Shown here one piece after another: positions 7,348-16,687 of a stretch of DNA of 37,196 nt. The notes beneath the pieces are model-generated. The model was given only the letters and a program-made list of their open reading frames with translations, made no database searches and had not been told where the DNA came from. Both the position numbers and the translations under genes were made by a program. Position 1 is the first letter of the stretch; the number at the start of each line of letters is the position of its first letter. Origin of the DNA: Halieaceae bacterium MED-G27 (GTDB lineage Bacteria; Pseudomonadota; Gammaproteobacteria; Pseudomonadales; Halieaceae); contig NTKA01000018.1 in the NCBI GenBank assembly GCA_002456975.1, forward strand, positions 1-37,196, written 5' to 3'.

Positions 7348-9087
7348 ATGCTGGACTTCCAACAAATCCTCGCCGAGTACTATCCGGACTTCGTACGACG
7401 GCGCAAACGAACTGCCCGGATTATTGGCAAGTTCCTGGGGTTTCTGTTCTTTCAGTCAAGATTTGAACAATTTGAAAGGGAGTACCCGAACCTTACTGGA
7501 TTTGACTTCGTCGATGCGGTGCTGCGTTTTTTCGACTTTCACATACGACTGCGAGAACTCGACCGCAGTCACATACCGGCGAGTGGGCGTGTTGTTATCA
7601 TCGCCAATCATCCCATCGGATCGCTCGATGGTATCGCGCTACTGAACCTTGTAGGCCAGGTTCGCTCTGATGTGAAAGTCGTAGCCAATCAGATGCTCAT
7701 GACTCTCGAGCCACTGCACCCAGTAATGTTGCCGGTCGACAACATGGGTGGCATGACTGCCCGGCAAAATCTGCTCAATATCCGCAAGCATATGGAAGCC
7801 GAGGGTGCTTTGATCATATTTCCCGCGGGTGAAGTCTCGCGCTTTGGTGCCAAAGGTGTTCGCGATGGCGTGTGGAATAGCGGGTTTATTAAAATCGCCT
7901 CGGCCACCAAGTCTCCAATCCTTCCCATCTTTGTGAAGGGCCGCAATTCAATATTTTTTTACAGCCTCTCATTTCTAGTAAAGCCTCTCTCAACAGCTTG
8001 GTTGATCCGAGAGATGTTCAAGCAAAGTCATAACACCATCGATGCGCGTGTAGGACGCCCTATCCCACATGAGGTTTACACAGCGAACGACTTTTCTGCA
8101 AAAAATCTCGCAAAGATGTTCAAAAAACATGTCTATCGACTCGGTCGTGGTGGCAAGCCGATTTTCAAGTCAGTAGAGACGGTGGCTCCGCCCGAATCGC
8201 GCGTGCTTTTGAAAGCGGAGCTCGAGCAATGCGAGCACTTGGGAACAACGCCCGATGGCAAAGAGATCTATGTCGCTTCTATGGAGCAGTCGCCGTGCAT
8301 CATGAGAGAAATCGGCCAATTGAGAGAGATGACTTTTAGATTAGTAGGCGAGGGTTCAGGCAAACCACGCGATATCGACAAATACGATCGGCACTATGAT
8401 CAGCTGGTTCTCTGGGATGGCAACGACCTCGAAATCGTCGGTGCCTACCGACTGGGCGATGCCCGAGCCATTGTTAAAACGCAGGGCCTCGATGGCCTTT
8501 ATACCCCTTCCCTGTTCGACTTTGGCCCCACCATGCGGGGCTACCTAGACCACGCCCTAGAGCTCGGTCGTAGTTTTGTTCAGCCGAAATACCAAACTCG
8601 GCATGCGCTTGATTACCTGTGGTTTGGGATCGGTGCTTACGTCAAACGCAAACCGCACATACGCTATTTATTCGGACCTGCCTCGATCAGTCGCCTGTAT
8701 GGTAAAGACGCCATAGGACGCATTGCCTATTTCTACAGTACCCACTTCAATGCGATCCCACTAGACGTCTCGCCATGCCAGCCATTCGTTATCGAAGCGG
8801 AAACCCGGCAGGCATTGGCTTCCGAGTTTCAAGGCATCGATGTCGAGGAGGATTTTAAGGCGCTCCGGGATACCCTTGCCGAATCCGGGTTACCGATACC
8901 GATTCTTTACAAACACTATTCACAGGCGACCGATCACACAGGTGTCACATTTACCGCGTTCAATATCGATCCAGACTTCGGGGATTGTGTAGACGGCTTT
9001 GTATTTGCCGACTTAACAAAACTCAAACCCCGGAAAATGAAACGGTATCTGGGCGAAGAGTGGTTACATGGAAACGGTCTCACCTAA
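7348..9087 (+). CDS. olsF: OlsF-like bifunctional acyltransferase (ornithine-lipid synthase type)
   Basis: The product is 579 aa from ATG 7348. An in-frame ATG at 7297 adds 17 residues and neither start has a clear ribosome site. The later one is preferred because the protein then begins directly with family-like sequence. The N-terminal half is a PlsC-type O-acyltransferase: NHPIGSLDG (H88 to D94, the HX5D variant of this branch) and FPAGEVSR (159-166). The C-terminal half, about 300-480, resembles OlsB-type N-acyltransferases: REIGQLREMTFR, a D.DKYDRHYDQLVLWD block and IVGAYRLG. This fusion matches OlsF, which makes ornithine lipid from acyl donors and ornithine with both steps in one protein. 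Ornithine lipids are phosphorus-free membrane lipids, often used under phosphate limitation. It overlaps the next gene by 20 nt, so they are translationally coupled. Confidence 0.82.
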   Translation: MLDFQQILAEYYPDFVRRRKRTARIIGKFLGFLFFQSRFEQFEREYPNLTGFDFVDAVLRFFDFHIRLRELDRSHIPASGRVVIIANHPIGSLDGIALLNLVGQVRSDVKVVANQMLMTLEPLHPVMLPVDNMGGMTARQNLLNIRKHMEAEGALIIFPAGEVSRFGAKGVRDGVWNSGFIKIASATKSPILPIFVKGRNSIFFYSLSFLVKPLSTAWLIREMFKQSHNTIDARVGRPIPHEVYTANDFSAKNLAKMFKKHVYRLGRGGKPIFKSVETVAPPESRVLLKAELEQCEHLGTTPDGKEIYVASMEQSPCIMREIGQLREMTFRLVGEGSGKPRDIDKYDRHYDQLVLWDGNDLEIVGAYRLGDARAIVKTQGLDGLYTPSLFDFGPTMRGYLDHALELGRSFVQPKYQTRHALDYLWFGIGAYVKRKPHIRYLFGPASISRLYGKDAIGRIAYFYSTHFNAIPLDVSPCQPFVIEAETRQALASEFQGIDVEEDFKALRDTLAESGLPIPILYKHYSQATDHTGVTFTAFNIDPDFGDCVDGFVFADLTKLKPRKMKRYLGEEWLHGNGLT

Positions 9088-9883
9088 CGAAAAACTTACC
9101 TGTCGATCCGTCTGGATTTCTGACATCCACCTAGGCAGTACCCACTGCAAAGCAAAGCAGCTCCTACAACTTCTAAACCGTATCGATTTCGAAACACTCT
9201 ATTTGGTAGGCGATATTGTGGATTTACTGGCTATGCGCAAGCGTGTGCACTGGCCGGATTCGCATAACCGGGTGGTTCGCAAGTTAATGAAGCTGTCGAG
9301 GCAGCCAAACAAAAAAGTCATTTATGTCCCCGGCAATCACGATTATGCCTTTAGAACCATGGTCGGTAGCCAGCTAGGCGATATCGAGGTGCATCGCACA
9401 CTGACCCACCACACGCTGGATCAGAAGCGATTATTGGTCAGTCATGGCGACGAACTCGATTATGCGGTTCGCTACTCCAAACTAAACCGTTTAGTGGGCG
9501 ATATGGCCTATCACTTTCTCATGTGGAGCAACGAGAAGATTGTCCGGTTACGAGAACGCCTGGGATTCCCTTATTGGTCTCTCGCCACTTGGGTGAAGCG
9601 CAATGTGAACAAGGCAGAAGAAGCGATCGACGCTTACCAACTTGCCGCCATTAACATGATCAAAGACCAAGACTACGACGGCATTATTTGTGGTCACTTA
9701 CATTACCCAACCATAAGACACGTGGATAATCTCGCTTACTACAACGACGGTGATTGGGTGGAAAATTGCACGGCTCTGATCGAGACCCACGACGGGGAAA
9801 TGAAGCTGTACAAAGGTGTTTCCGATGGCCGATCAGCCAAGAAAATGGTCTTTGTTGACGCCACAGTCGAATTTACACGCTAG
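9068..9883 (+). CDS. LpxH-like metallophosphoesterase (UDP-2,3-diacylglucosamine diphosphatase family)
   Basis: The product is 271 aa, starting inside the end of the olsF-like gene. Calcineurin-like phosphoesterase motifs occur in order: SDIHLGS, GDIVD, GNHDY, SHGDE and GHLHYP. These are the metal-binding Asp/His/Asn set of the LpxH superfamily. It is about 30 residues longer than E. coli LpxH, with extra sequence after the GHLH motif. In the LpxH family the reaction yields lipid X in lipid A synthesis. This copy may be a paralogue with another pyrophosphate or phospholipid substrate, because it is coupled to an ornithine-lipid enzyme rather than to lpx genes (inference). Whether the genome has another lpxH cannot be seen here. 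Confidence 0.8.
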   Translation: METVSPNEKLTCRSVWISDIHLGSTHCKAKQLLQLLNRIDFETLYLVGDIVDLLAMRKRVHWPDSHNRVVRKLMKLSRQPNKKVIYVPGNHDYAFRTMVGSQLGDIEVHRTLTHHTLDQKRLLVSHGDELDYAVRYSKLNRLVGDMAYHFLMWSNEKIVRLRERLGFPYWSLATWVKRNVNKAEEAIDAYQLAAINMIKDQDYDGIICGHLHYPTIRHVDNLAYYNDGDWVENCTALIETHDGEMKLYKGVSDGRSAKKMVFVDATVEFTR

Positions 9884-9978
9884 CCCTTAAGCTTTATCGT
9901 TGCGCACGAACTTTTCGCCGACAAATCGGTCATAAGGCCGAGTAGTCGGTAGACCTCTGTTTTTCTGGGTAAATACAA

Positions 9979-10935
9979 ATGAATCAGCACGTTTTGGGTG
10001 AACTCGAGTCCTGGTTGAGTCACCAAATTATTGGGCAGCACGACCTCGTCAAAAAGCTTCTCATCGCTTTACTAGCCGACGGGCACCTACTTGTTGAAGG
10101 TGCCCCGGGGCTGGCGAAAACACGCGCCATCAAGATGATGGCTGACGGTATGGAAGGCGACTTCCATCGCGTGCAGTTCACGCCAGACCTGCTGCCAGGC
10201 GACATCACAGGCACCGATGTATTCCGACCCCAGCTGGGAACGTTTGAGTTCCAGGCGGGCCCCATTTTTCACAATCTCATTCTCGCCGATGAAATCAACA
10301 GGGCCCCAGCTAAAGTGCAGTCGGCATTGCTCGAGGCCATGGCCGAGCGACAAGTCAGTGTGGGGGGGACTACCTATCCACTCCCCGATTTGTTTTTGGT
10401 GATGGCAACACAGAACCCGATCGAGCAGGAAGGTACCTATCCGCTACCCGAGGCGCAGCTGGATCGTTTCTTGATGCACGTCAAGGTGGACTATCCCAAT
10501 GTCGAGGCGGAGCGGGACATTCTAAAGCTCGCTCGCCGAGAAGCTGATGGCAACGATGAGCCAACCAGACCCTCAGTATCGGCCGATACCATTTTTCAAG
10601 CACGGCAAGCCGTATTGGATATCCACATGGCGGAATCGGTGGAAGAGTACATCGTGCAACTCATTATCGCGTCGCGACAGCCCGAAACCTATAACGAGGA
10701 ACTCGCGACTTGGATTGAATATGGTGCCAGCCCGCGGGCAACCATCGGCTTGGATCGTTGTGCTCGAGCGCACGCTTGGCTTGCTGGGCGTGATTTTGTC
10801 AGTCCCGATGATGTCGCAGCAATGGCGCACGATGTCTTGCGTCACCGACTCGTCGTGAGCTACGAGGGCGAGATCGCGGGCATTACCAGCGATGGCGTTA
10901 TCGATCGGCTTCTCGAGTTGGTACCAATCGCCTAA
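9979..10935 (+). CDS. MoxR-family AAA+ ATPase
   Basis: The product is 318 aa. Walker A is GAPGLAKT (41-48) and Walker B is LILADEIN with D104-E105. Sensor-1 is ATQNP, followed by the MoxR hallmark IEQEGTYPLPEAQLDRF. A MoxR lid domain follows. MoxR ATPases act as chaperones for von Willebrand factor A (VWA) proteins encoded beside them. Here they are the DUF58 and Bat proteins. It is the first gene of a six-gene plus-strand operon. The 95-bp gap upstream must hold the promoter, but no clear one was found. The ribosome site is weak. Confidence 0.95.
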   Translation: MNQHVLGELESWLSHQIIGQHDLVKKLLIALLADGHLLVEGAPGLAKTRAIKMMADGMEGDFHRVQFTPDLLPGDITGTDVFRPQLGTFEFQAGPIFHNLILADEINRAPAKVQSALLEAMAERQVSVGGTTYPLPDLFLVMATQNPIEQEGTYPLPEAQLDRFLMHVKVDYPNVEAERDILKLARREADGNDEPTRPSVSADTIFQARQAVLDIHMAESVEEYIVQLIIASRQPETYNEELATWIEYGASPRATIGLDRCARAHAWLAGRDFVSPDDVAAMAHDVLRHRLVVSYEGEIAGITSDGVIDRLLELVPIA

Positions 10936-10945
10936 CCCGTCCAAC

Positions 10946-11857
10946 GTGATTACATTTCTCCCTAAAGGCCACCGTATTGCTTCAGAGCACCTTATCGAAG
11001 GTCGCCATGTGGCAAGGCTGATCAATATCAATGCCCAGTCGAAGGCGTTGGCGTTATTGGCGGGTCGGCGCAGGGTGCGCCAGCGTGGCCGCGGCGTAGA
11101 CTTTGAAGAAGTGCGGCTCTACGCCCCCGGCGACGATGTAAGAAGTATCGATTGGCGGGTCACCGCGCGATCGGGCGAACCGCATACCAAGCTGTTTCAG
11201 GAAGACAGGGAACAACCCATCCTGGTACTCGTGGATCTCCGATCTCGAATGTGGTTCGGTTCACGCAATTGCTTCAAGTCTGTTCTTGCATCGCATTTAG
11301 CATCGGTACTCGCCTGGGCAGGACTCGATGCGGGTGAGCGGGTTGGCGGGATTGTGATGACCGACAACGAATTATTCGAGATCAAACCGCAACGATCGAA
11401 ACGGACTGTTCTCCGGCTACTGAGGTCGCTCGAAGCTGCAAATACAGGCGATCATTCCGACAGTGACTGGGTAACCGCTTTTTCACAACTTAAAAACCTA
11501 TCAAGGCCAGGCGCGCGGCTGCTCGTCATCAGCGACTTTGACGATTTGCTGAGTCATCCATCGACCGAAAAAACCTTGAGCGACCTCACTAGACATCAGC
11601 AAATCATCGCATTCAAGATCACCGATCCGCTGGATGCTGAGCTACCTCCCGCGGGCCGCTATGCAATCTCTGATGTGGCCGGCCAAGTGAGCATCGACAC
11701 GTCGAAAAACATTGTTAGGGAGCGCTACCGACAGGAATTTGCCACCCAGCATGAGCTGATCGTCGAACAGCTGAAGTCTTTTCAAATCCCAGTGGTGAAT
11801 GTCGATACCAGTGACAATCCCAATGATGTGTTGCAGACGGTATTCCCACGACAATGA
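10946..11857 (+). CDS. DUF58 domain protein (VWA-like)
   Basis: From GTG 10946 the product is 303 aa, starting 10 nt after the moxR stop. An ATG at 10892 would overlap moxR by 44 nt and give an unusually long leader. A GTG at 11009 is also possible. The preferred start puts about 13 residues before the conserved LIEGRH helix, as I recall for Pseudomonas relatives. The DUF58 signature is RGRGVDFEEVRLYAPGDDVR with SIDWRVTAR, then a VWA-like fold (ILVLVDLRS.M, LLVISDFDD) with a degenerate MIDAS. It is cytoplasmic. It is the standard partner of MoxR and precedes DUF4381 with a 4-nt ATGA overlap. Confidence 0.92.
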   Translation: MITFLPKGHRIASEHLIEGRHVARLININAQSKALALLAGRRRVRQRGRGVDFEEVRLYAPGDDVRSIDWRVTARSGEPHTKLFQEDREQPILVLVDLRSRMWFGSRNCFKSVLASHLASVLAWAGLDAGERVGGIVMTDNELFEIKPQRSKRTVLRLLRSLEAANTGDHSDSDWVTAFSQLKNLSRPGARLLVISDFDDLLSHPSTEKTLSDLTRHQQIIAFKITDPLDAELPPAGRYAISDVAGQVSIDTSKNIVRERYRQEFATQHELIVEQLKSFQIPVVNVDTSDNPNDVLQTVFPRQ

Positions 11858-12309
11858 ATCCTGAACAGCTCCTCTCGCAGCTCGAGCCCAATCGTTTACC
11901 GCCTGAGATCGGCTTCTGGCCATTGGCGACGGGGTGGTGGGTCCTGATTGCGATTGTTGCTGCCGCGGGCGCAGTTGCGCTCGTCTACGCGCTTCGCCGA
12001 CATCGAAAAAACGCGTACCGGCGCGCTGGCCTGTCGAGACTGCTTGAGCTCGAGAATAACGCTGGAAGCGCGGTTGAACTCAGCGAGACGCTCAAGATCG
12101 TGGCGCTCAATGCTTTTCCGCAAGCTCAGGTCGCGGGATTGAATGCTAATAAGTGGCGCGACTTTTTGGTCAGTTCCTGCCCGGACCTAGCATCCGATAG
12201 TCTTGAACTACTCGCTCAAGTACACCAGAAGACGCCGCCCGCGCCCTCCTCTTCGGATTGGACGCACGCCAAAGTTTGGGTGACTCGTCATAGGGGGAGC
12301 GATGTTTAA
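11854..12309 (+). CDS. DUF4381 single-pass membrane protein
   Basis: The product is 151 aa. It has a short N-terminal segment with LPPEIGFWPLATGWW, one transmembrane helix at about 26-47 (WVLIAIVAAAGAVALVYAL), a basic RRHRKN stop-transfer and a soluble C-terminal domain. This matches the DUF4381 family found between DUF58 and BatA genes. Its biochemical role is unknown. It is probably an inner-membrane partner of the VWA proteins. It starts within the stop of the DUF58 gene (ATGA) and overlaps batA by 8 nt. Confidence 0.88.
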   Translation: MNPEQLLSQLEPNRLPPEIGFWPLATGWWVLIAIVAAAGAVALVYALRRHRKNAYRRAGLSRLLELENNAGSAVELSETLKIVALNAFPQAQVAGLNANKWRDFLVSSCPDLASDSLELLAQVHQKTPPAPSSSDWTHAKVWVTRHRGSDV

Positions 12310-13297
12310 CTTCCTCTGGCCCTGGGCGTTTTTGCTATTGCCGCTTCCACTGATTATGCGATTGCTAACACCGGTTCGACAGCCTTTGGGCGGTGCCATC
12401 CGAGCGCCCTTCGGTCAGCGCTGGCGGGCCCTAGAAGGCGAAGGTGAGCTAGCTCCCAATAAGCGACTCTCGGCCCTCGTTCTGATAGTGCTCGCCTGGA
12501 TTTTGCTCGTAACCGCAATCGCGCGCCCTCAATGGGTCGGCGATCCGATCGACCTACCTAATACCGGTCGCGATTTGATGCTGAGTCTTGATCTCTCCGG
12601 GAGCATGCAGATCCGCGATATGCAGGTGGGCAATCGAACCATTTCCCGAGTCGACGCGGTCAAAGCCATTGCTTCTGACTTTACCGAACGCCGAATCGGC
12701 GATCGCGTAGGACTGATCTTGTTTGGCTCGCGTGCCTATGTGCAGGCGCCACTCACCTTCGACACGACAACAGTCACCCAGTTTATTCGTGAAGCGCAGT
12801 TGGGGTTCGCGGGTGAAGATACCGCTATCGGTGACTCGTTGGGTCTAGCCATTAAACGACTGCGTGACCGACCCGCAAGTTCTCGTGTCCTGATACTGCT
12901 GACCGACGGACAGGATACGGCAAGTAGTGTCGACCCCATGGAAGCCGCGGCGCTTGCGGCCGAGCAAAATGTAAAGGTCTACACCATTGGTATTAGCCGC
13001 AATATTGGCTCCGCCAGTGGGCGAAACGGCGAAGTCGACGAGGCTCTACTTCGGGCGATTGCTGAAGCCACCGGCGGCGAGTATTTTCCGGCCCGCGACC
13101 CTCGGGAGTTACAACAAATTTACGCAATCATCGACCTACTCGAACCCGTAGAGCAGGATGCCAGCACCTTTCGTCCGCGCAGAGCACTTAGTTACTGGTT
13201 TGTGATCGCAGCACTGGCTTTGATGACCTTAGCCTTGGTCACTAGTCAGTGGCAAGGACGCGCCCCACGTCAGGTGACTACAGGGGTGTCAGCGTGA
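12302..13297 (+). CDS. batA: BatA-type VWA domain membrane protein
   Basis: The product is 331 aa from ATG 12302, behind a strong AGGGGGAG site. It has two N-terminal membrane segments (about 3-22 and 57-74), then a VWA domain with an intact MIDAS: D97-L-S-G-S101, T in GEDTAIGDS and D in LLTDGQD. A C-terminal helix lies at about 300-320. BatA proteins were named for Bacteroides aerotolerance and sit in MoxR operons. Their molecular role remains unclear. The VWA domain should face the periplasm. The C-terminus overlaps the next gene's start by 4 nt (GTGA). Confidence 0.92.
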   Translation: MFNFLWPWAFLLLPLPLIMRLLTPVRQPLGGAIRAPFGQRWRALEGEGELAPNKRLSALVLIVLAWILLVTAIARPQWVGDPIDLPNTGRDLMLSLDLSGSMQIRDMQVGNRTISRVDAVKAIASDFTERRIGDRVGLILFGSRAYVQAPLTFDTTTVTQFIREAQLGFAGEDTAIGDSLGLAIKRLRDRPASSRVLILLTDGQDTASSVDPMEAAALAAEQNVKVYTIGISRNIGSASGRNGEVDEALLRAIAEATGGEYFPARDPRELQQIYAIIDLLEPVEQDASTFRPRRALSYWFVIAALALMTLALVTSQWQGRAPRQVTTGVSA

Positions 13298-15042
13298 TCG
13301 ACCTTCATTTGATTCGACCCGAATTACTGTGGCTGCTGATCCCGGTATTGCCATTGGTCTTCATTGCGATGCGGCGTAGCGCGCAGGCTGGCGACTGGAA
13401 GCAAGCCATCGACCCGGAGTTACTCCAGCACTTAGTCAGCGACTCGCCATCCGCTCAACGAGCGACCCGCCAACTCTGGTGGCTGGCCCTGCCGATTCTA
13501 ATTCTTGCCGCCTCGGGACCCAGCCTTGAGCGCGCCGAGCTACCCGTGTTCGAAAGAGCCGATGCGCTGGTCATTGTGCTGGATTTAAGTCAGTCGATGT
13601 GGGCTGAGGATGTTCAACCTAGTCGTATCAGACGGGCAAGACAGAAGGTTCTGGATATTCTTGACCAGAGAGACGAGGGAGTAACAGGCCTCGTCGTATT
13701 TGCCGGGGATGCCCACGTAGTGACGCCGCTAACCGATGACACACGCACCATTGAAAATCTGTTATCGGCTCTCGACCCAGGAATCATGCCGCTTCAAGGT
13801 TCTAACCCCACTCAGGCGCTACTGTTGGCGGCCGATCTGTTAGCCACGTCGGGCCTGACTAATGGCTCGGTGCTACTCATGACCGATGGTTTGCCCAAGA
13901 TTAATGAAGGAGCAGTTCGGTCAGCAATGACCGATGTGGGTGGTGAGCTCAGCATCCTGGCAGTCGGCACTGAATCGGGTGCGCCAGTGCCAATTCCTTC
14001 CGGTGGCTTTCTCAGAGACGGTGACAACAATATCGTCATCCCGACACTCGACGTCCAGAATCTCAGTGCTATTTCCTCGAGCCTAGACGCCCGACTCGAA
14101 ACGATTAGCGTCGACGAATCGGATGTCGAAAAACTCCTGCGAATCAATCCGTCGTCGGTCACAGCCTCGGACTCTCTGGAGAGAAAAACCGACACCTGGA
14201 TCGATGAAGGCCACTGGCTGGCCTTGTTGGCGGCCCTCCTCCTGTTGCCTCTCTTTAGACGAGGCGCGCTATCAGTTGTGCTAGTCGGGATACTCTTTGG
14301 TCTCCCCGACACTGCCTCTGCAAGCGCTTGGACAGACTTTTGGTCAACACCTGATCAGCAGGCTTCAGAACTCCTAAAAAATGGAGACCCTGCAGCGGCT
14401 GCTCAACGCTTTGAAGATCCAGATTGGCGAGGTACTGCGCATTTCCAGGCTGGCGATTACCGCTCTGCGGCTGCAGAGTTTGGTCAAAACGATAGTGCCA
14501 ATGCTCATTACAACCGCGGCAACTCACTAGCGCTCGCGGGTGATTTGAAAGGTGCATTGAAAAGCTACGATGCATCGCTCGCGATCGCGCCCGATCGCGA
14601 AGACACACAAAAAAATAAAGCCATTGTCGAGGCTTTGCTCGAGCAAGAAGAGCAACAATCAGAAGAGCAATCTGGCGATCAGGGTGAAGACTCATCAGAC
14701 CAATCTGAGGACAGTGAAAACTCGGAAAATTCAGATCAAAACTCCGAGCAAAGCGACTCCGAACAGCAAGGCTCTTCATCAGAATCCGACCAATCACCGA
14801 TGGACCAAGAAGGCAACGAGCAGGAGCAAATGCCTGAGCCGGTGGAGCCCTCAGATCTCGAGGCTGCTACCGAGGCACAAATGGCTAAGTTCAGTGAAGC
14901 GCTCGAAGAGCAACAGGCTTTGGAGCAGTGGCTGCGCAGGGTGCCCGATGATCCCGGCGGCTTGTTACGGCGGAAATTCAGATATCAATCATTGCAGCGG
15001 TTACGCGATGGAGAGGAACCCGATGAAGATATTCGTTGGTAG
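13294..15042 (+). CDS. batB: BatB/BatC-type fusion: VWA domain plus TPR and acidic tail
   Basis: The product is 582 aa from GTG 13294, which has AGGGG 7 nt upstream and a GTGA overlap with batA. The in-frame ATG at 13249 is buried in batA and rejected. Membrane helices at about 9-25 and 62-73 precede a VWA domain with MIDAS D97-L-S-Q-S101 and a LLMTDG motif. A pair of hydrophobic segments at about 308-340 follows. TPR repeats come next (AHYNRGNSLALAGDLKGA, about 408-450). A Glu/Asp/Ser/Gln-rich disordered stretch covers about 455-530, then a conserved basic tail (LRRKFRYQSLQR). In Bacteroides BatB and BatC are separate proteins. Here, as in many proteobacteria, they are one chain. Likely an inner-membrane scaffold. 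Confidence 0.9.
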   Translation: MIDLHLIRPELLWLLIPVLPLVFIAMRRSAQAGDWKQAIDPELLQHLVSDSPSAQRATRQLWWLALPILILAASGPSLERAELPVFERADALVIVLDLSQSMWAEDVQPSRIRRARQKVLDILDQRDEGVTGLVVFAGDAHVVTPLTDDTRTIENLLSALDPGIMPLQGSNPTQALLLAADLLATSGLTNGSVLLMTDGLPKINEGAVRSAMTDVGGELSILAVGTESGAPVPIPSGGFLRDGDNNIVIPTLDVQNLSAISSSLDARLETISVDESDVEKLLRINPSSVTASDSLERKTDTWIDEGHWLALLAALLLLPLFRRGALSVVLVGILFGLPDTASASAWTDFWSTPDQQASELLKNGDPAAAAQRFEDPDWRGTAHFQAGDYRSAAAEFGQNDSANAHYNRGNSLALAGDLKGALKSYDASLAIAPDREDTQKNKAIVEALLEQEEQQSEEQSGDQGEDSSDQSEDSENSENSDQNSEQSDSEQQGSSSESDQSPMDQEGNEQEQMPEPVEPSDLEAATEAQMAKFSEALEEQQALEQWLRRVPDDPGGLLRRKFRYQSLQRLRDGEEPDEDIRW

Positions 15043-16669
15043 ATTATTACGGCTTGGTGTTTACCTCTGCTTGCTGTTTTGGGGCGCATTGGCGCACGCG
15101 GAGTTAAGCGCAAGTGTCGACCGTAAGACCATCGGTATGGGTGAGACTATCCGGCTCACTTTGTCAGGCGATGGCAGTGATCGAGTCGATCAAATCGACC
15201 TGTCGGCGCTCCAATTCGACTGGGAAATCCTATCATCGGGGAGTTCCACCAACACCTCTTTCATCAATGGACAACGCAATACGACACGCTCGATCGAGCT
15301 CGATTTAATGCCCTTACGTGACGGCGTGTTGTCGATACCAGCATTCAGCGCAGGTGGAAAAAGGACCACGCCAATCGCTATTACGGTGCAACCTCAGACC
15401 GTGGCTGATTCTGGGGACAACTCGGTTCGTTTCAGCACGGAAATCAGTAAGAGCGAGGTCTACATCCAAGAGCAACTCATACTGACCGTGACGGTAGAGC
15501 AAGCGATTAACCTCGATGGTGCTGAGGTCACTCCCATCAATATCGACGGCGCGATTGTTGAGGAGTTGTCACGGCGTAACTTTCAGCGGCAGATCAACGG
15601 GCGGTTATGGCGGGTGACGCAACTTCGTTACGCGGTCTACCCTCAGCAACGCGGTCTAATGGAAATACCTGAGCTTGCATTGACAGCTCGGGAGGTACTG
15701 CCCGGACGCTCGCTACTGGGTGCTCGTTTAGGAAAGCGGTTTGTATTAACCGTTGACGCGAAAGCGATCGAGGTTAAGCCAGTTCCTGCGGCATTCCCGG
15801 GAGATGTCTGGCTACCGGCATCATCACTGGACCTGACTCAATCTTGGTCGACAGCACCCGAAACCATGGCCGTCGGTGATTCATCAACACGCACGCTGAC
15901 ATTAACGGCCGCGGGACTGCTGAGCAGCCAACTACCCTCCTTAACTAGCATGAGTAGCGCAGCCGGCACCACAGGCATTCGTATCTATCCCGATCAGGAA
16001 TCTAGCGATCAGATCGAACAAAATGAGGGTTTCGTCAGCACCCGAACACGAAGCGAAGCTATTGTGGCGAGCACCGGCGGCACCTGGACACTCCCCGAAG
16101 TGTCTGTGCCATGGTGGAACACCCAAACCGATACTTTGGAGTATGCTCGCCTACCGTCGACGACCATCAGCATCGACTCGCCTCAGGTGGATATTCCAGT
16201 CACTGAGTTGGCTGATACATCTCGATCCACACGGGCAACCACGTCGGGTGGTTTACTACTATGGCTAGTAGCCATCAGTGGCTGGCTTGCCACCGCTGTG
16301 ATGGCGTTCTTGTGGTGGCGTGGCCAGCCTGAGGACGACCCCTCAGAGAGCAACCAAATAGAGCAGCGTTTGCGACCGCTGGTCAGTGCGATCAAAGCCG
16401 CGACAAAAAAATCAGATCCGGTGTCGGCGAGATCCTTGATCCTGCAATGGGCATCGCTTCACTTCGCCGTTCGCTGTCGAACCCTCGATGACGTGCGGGC
16501 AGTTGCTAGCCCACGTTTGTCGCAAGAACTGGAAGTATTGGATGCGGTTTTGTTTGGTTCGAGTAAGGACTCATGGAATGGCGACAGTCTGTTTGCTGCA
16601 ATCAGTGAAGAGGCTGTGCCAAAAAATAGTGGTGAGGCGCCTCTATCGATGCTCTACCCTACTCGGTAA
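15023..16669 (+). CDS. batD: BatD-family membrane protein
   Basis: The product is 548 aa from ATG 15023, which has a GAGAGGA ribosome site 5 nt upstream inside the end of batB (20-nt overlap). The frame is open upstream to 14570, but that stretch is a shadow of the acidic tail of batB. A signal peptide covers about 1-26, ending AHA-ELSASV. The periplasmic part has repeated beta-sandwich segments (SASVDRKTIGMGE, SKSEVYIQEQLILTV, about 27-405) typical of BatD. A C-terminal helix at about 407-430 is followed by a cytoplasmic domain. It closes the Bat operon and converges on pepN. Confidence 0.88.
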   Translation: MKIFVGRLLRLGVYLCLLFWGALAHAELSASVDRKTIGMGETIRLTLSGDGSDRVDQIDLSALQFDWEILSSGSSTNTSFINGQRNTTRSIELDLMPLRDGVLSIPAFSAGGKRTTPIAITVQPQTVADSGDNSVRFSTEISKSEVYIQEQLILTVTVEQAINLDGAEVTPINIDGAIVEELSRRNFQRQINGRLWRVTQLRYAVYPQQRGLMEIPELALTAREVLPGRSLLGARLGKRFVLTVDAKAIEVKPVPAAFPGDVWLPASSLDLTQSWSTAPETMAVGDSSTRTLTLTAAGLLSSQLPSLTSMSSAAGTTGIRIYPDQESSDQIEQNEGFVSTRTRSEAIVASTGGTWTLPEVSVPWWNTQTDTLEYARLPSTTISIDSPQVDIPVTELADTSRSTRATTSGGLLLWLVAISGWLATAVMAFLWWRGQPEDDPSESNQIEQRLRPLVSAIKAATKKSDPVSARSLILQWASLHFAVRCRTLDDVRAVASPRLSQELEVLDAVLFGSSKDSWNGDSLFAAISEEAVPKNSGEAPLSMLYPTR

Positions 16670-16687
16670 TCGCCTCTCGATACGGCC

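Noticed and set aside
14570-15022. Upstream extension of the batD frame
   Set aside because: It is low-complexity Lys/Ser/Asn sequence made by reading the acidic tail of batB in another frame. A signal peptide and ribosome site place the start at 15023.
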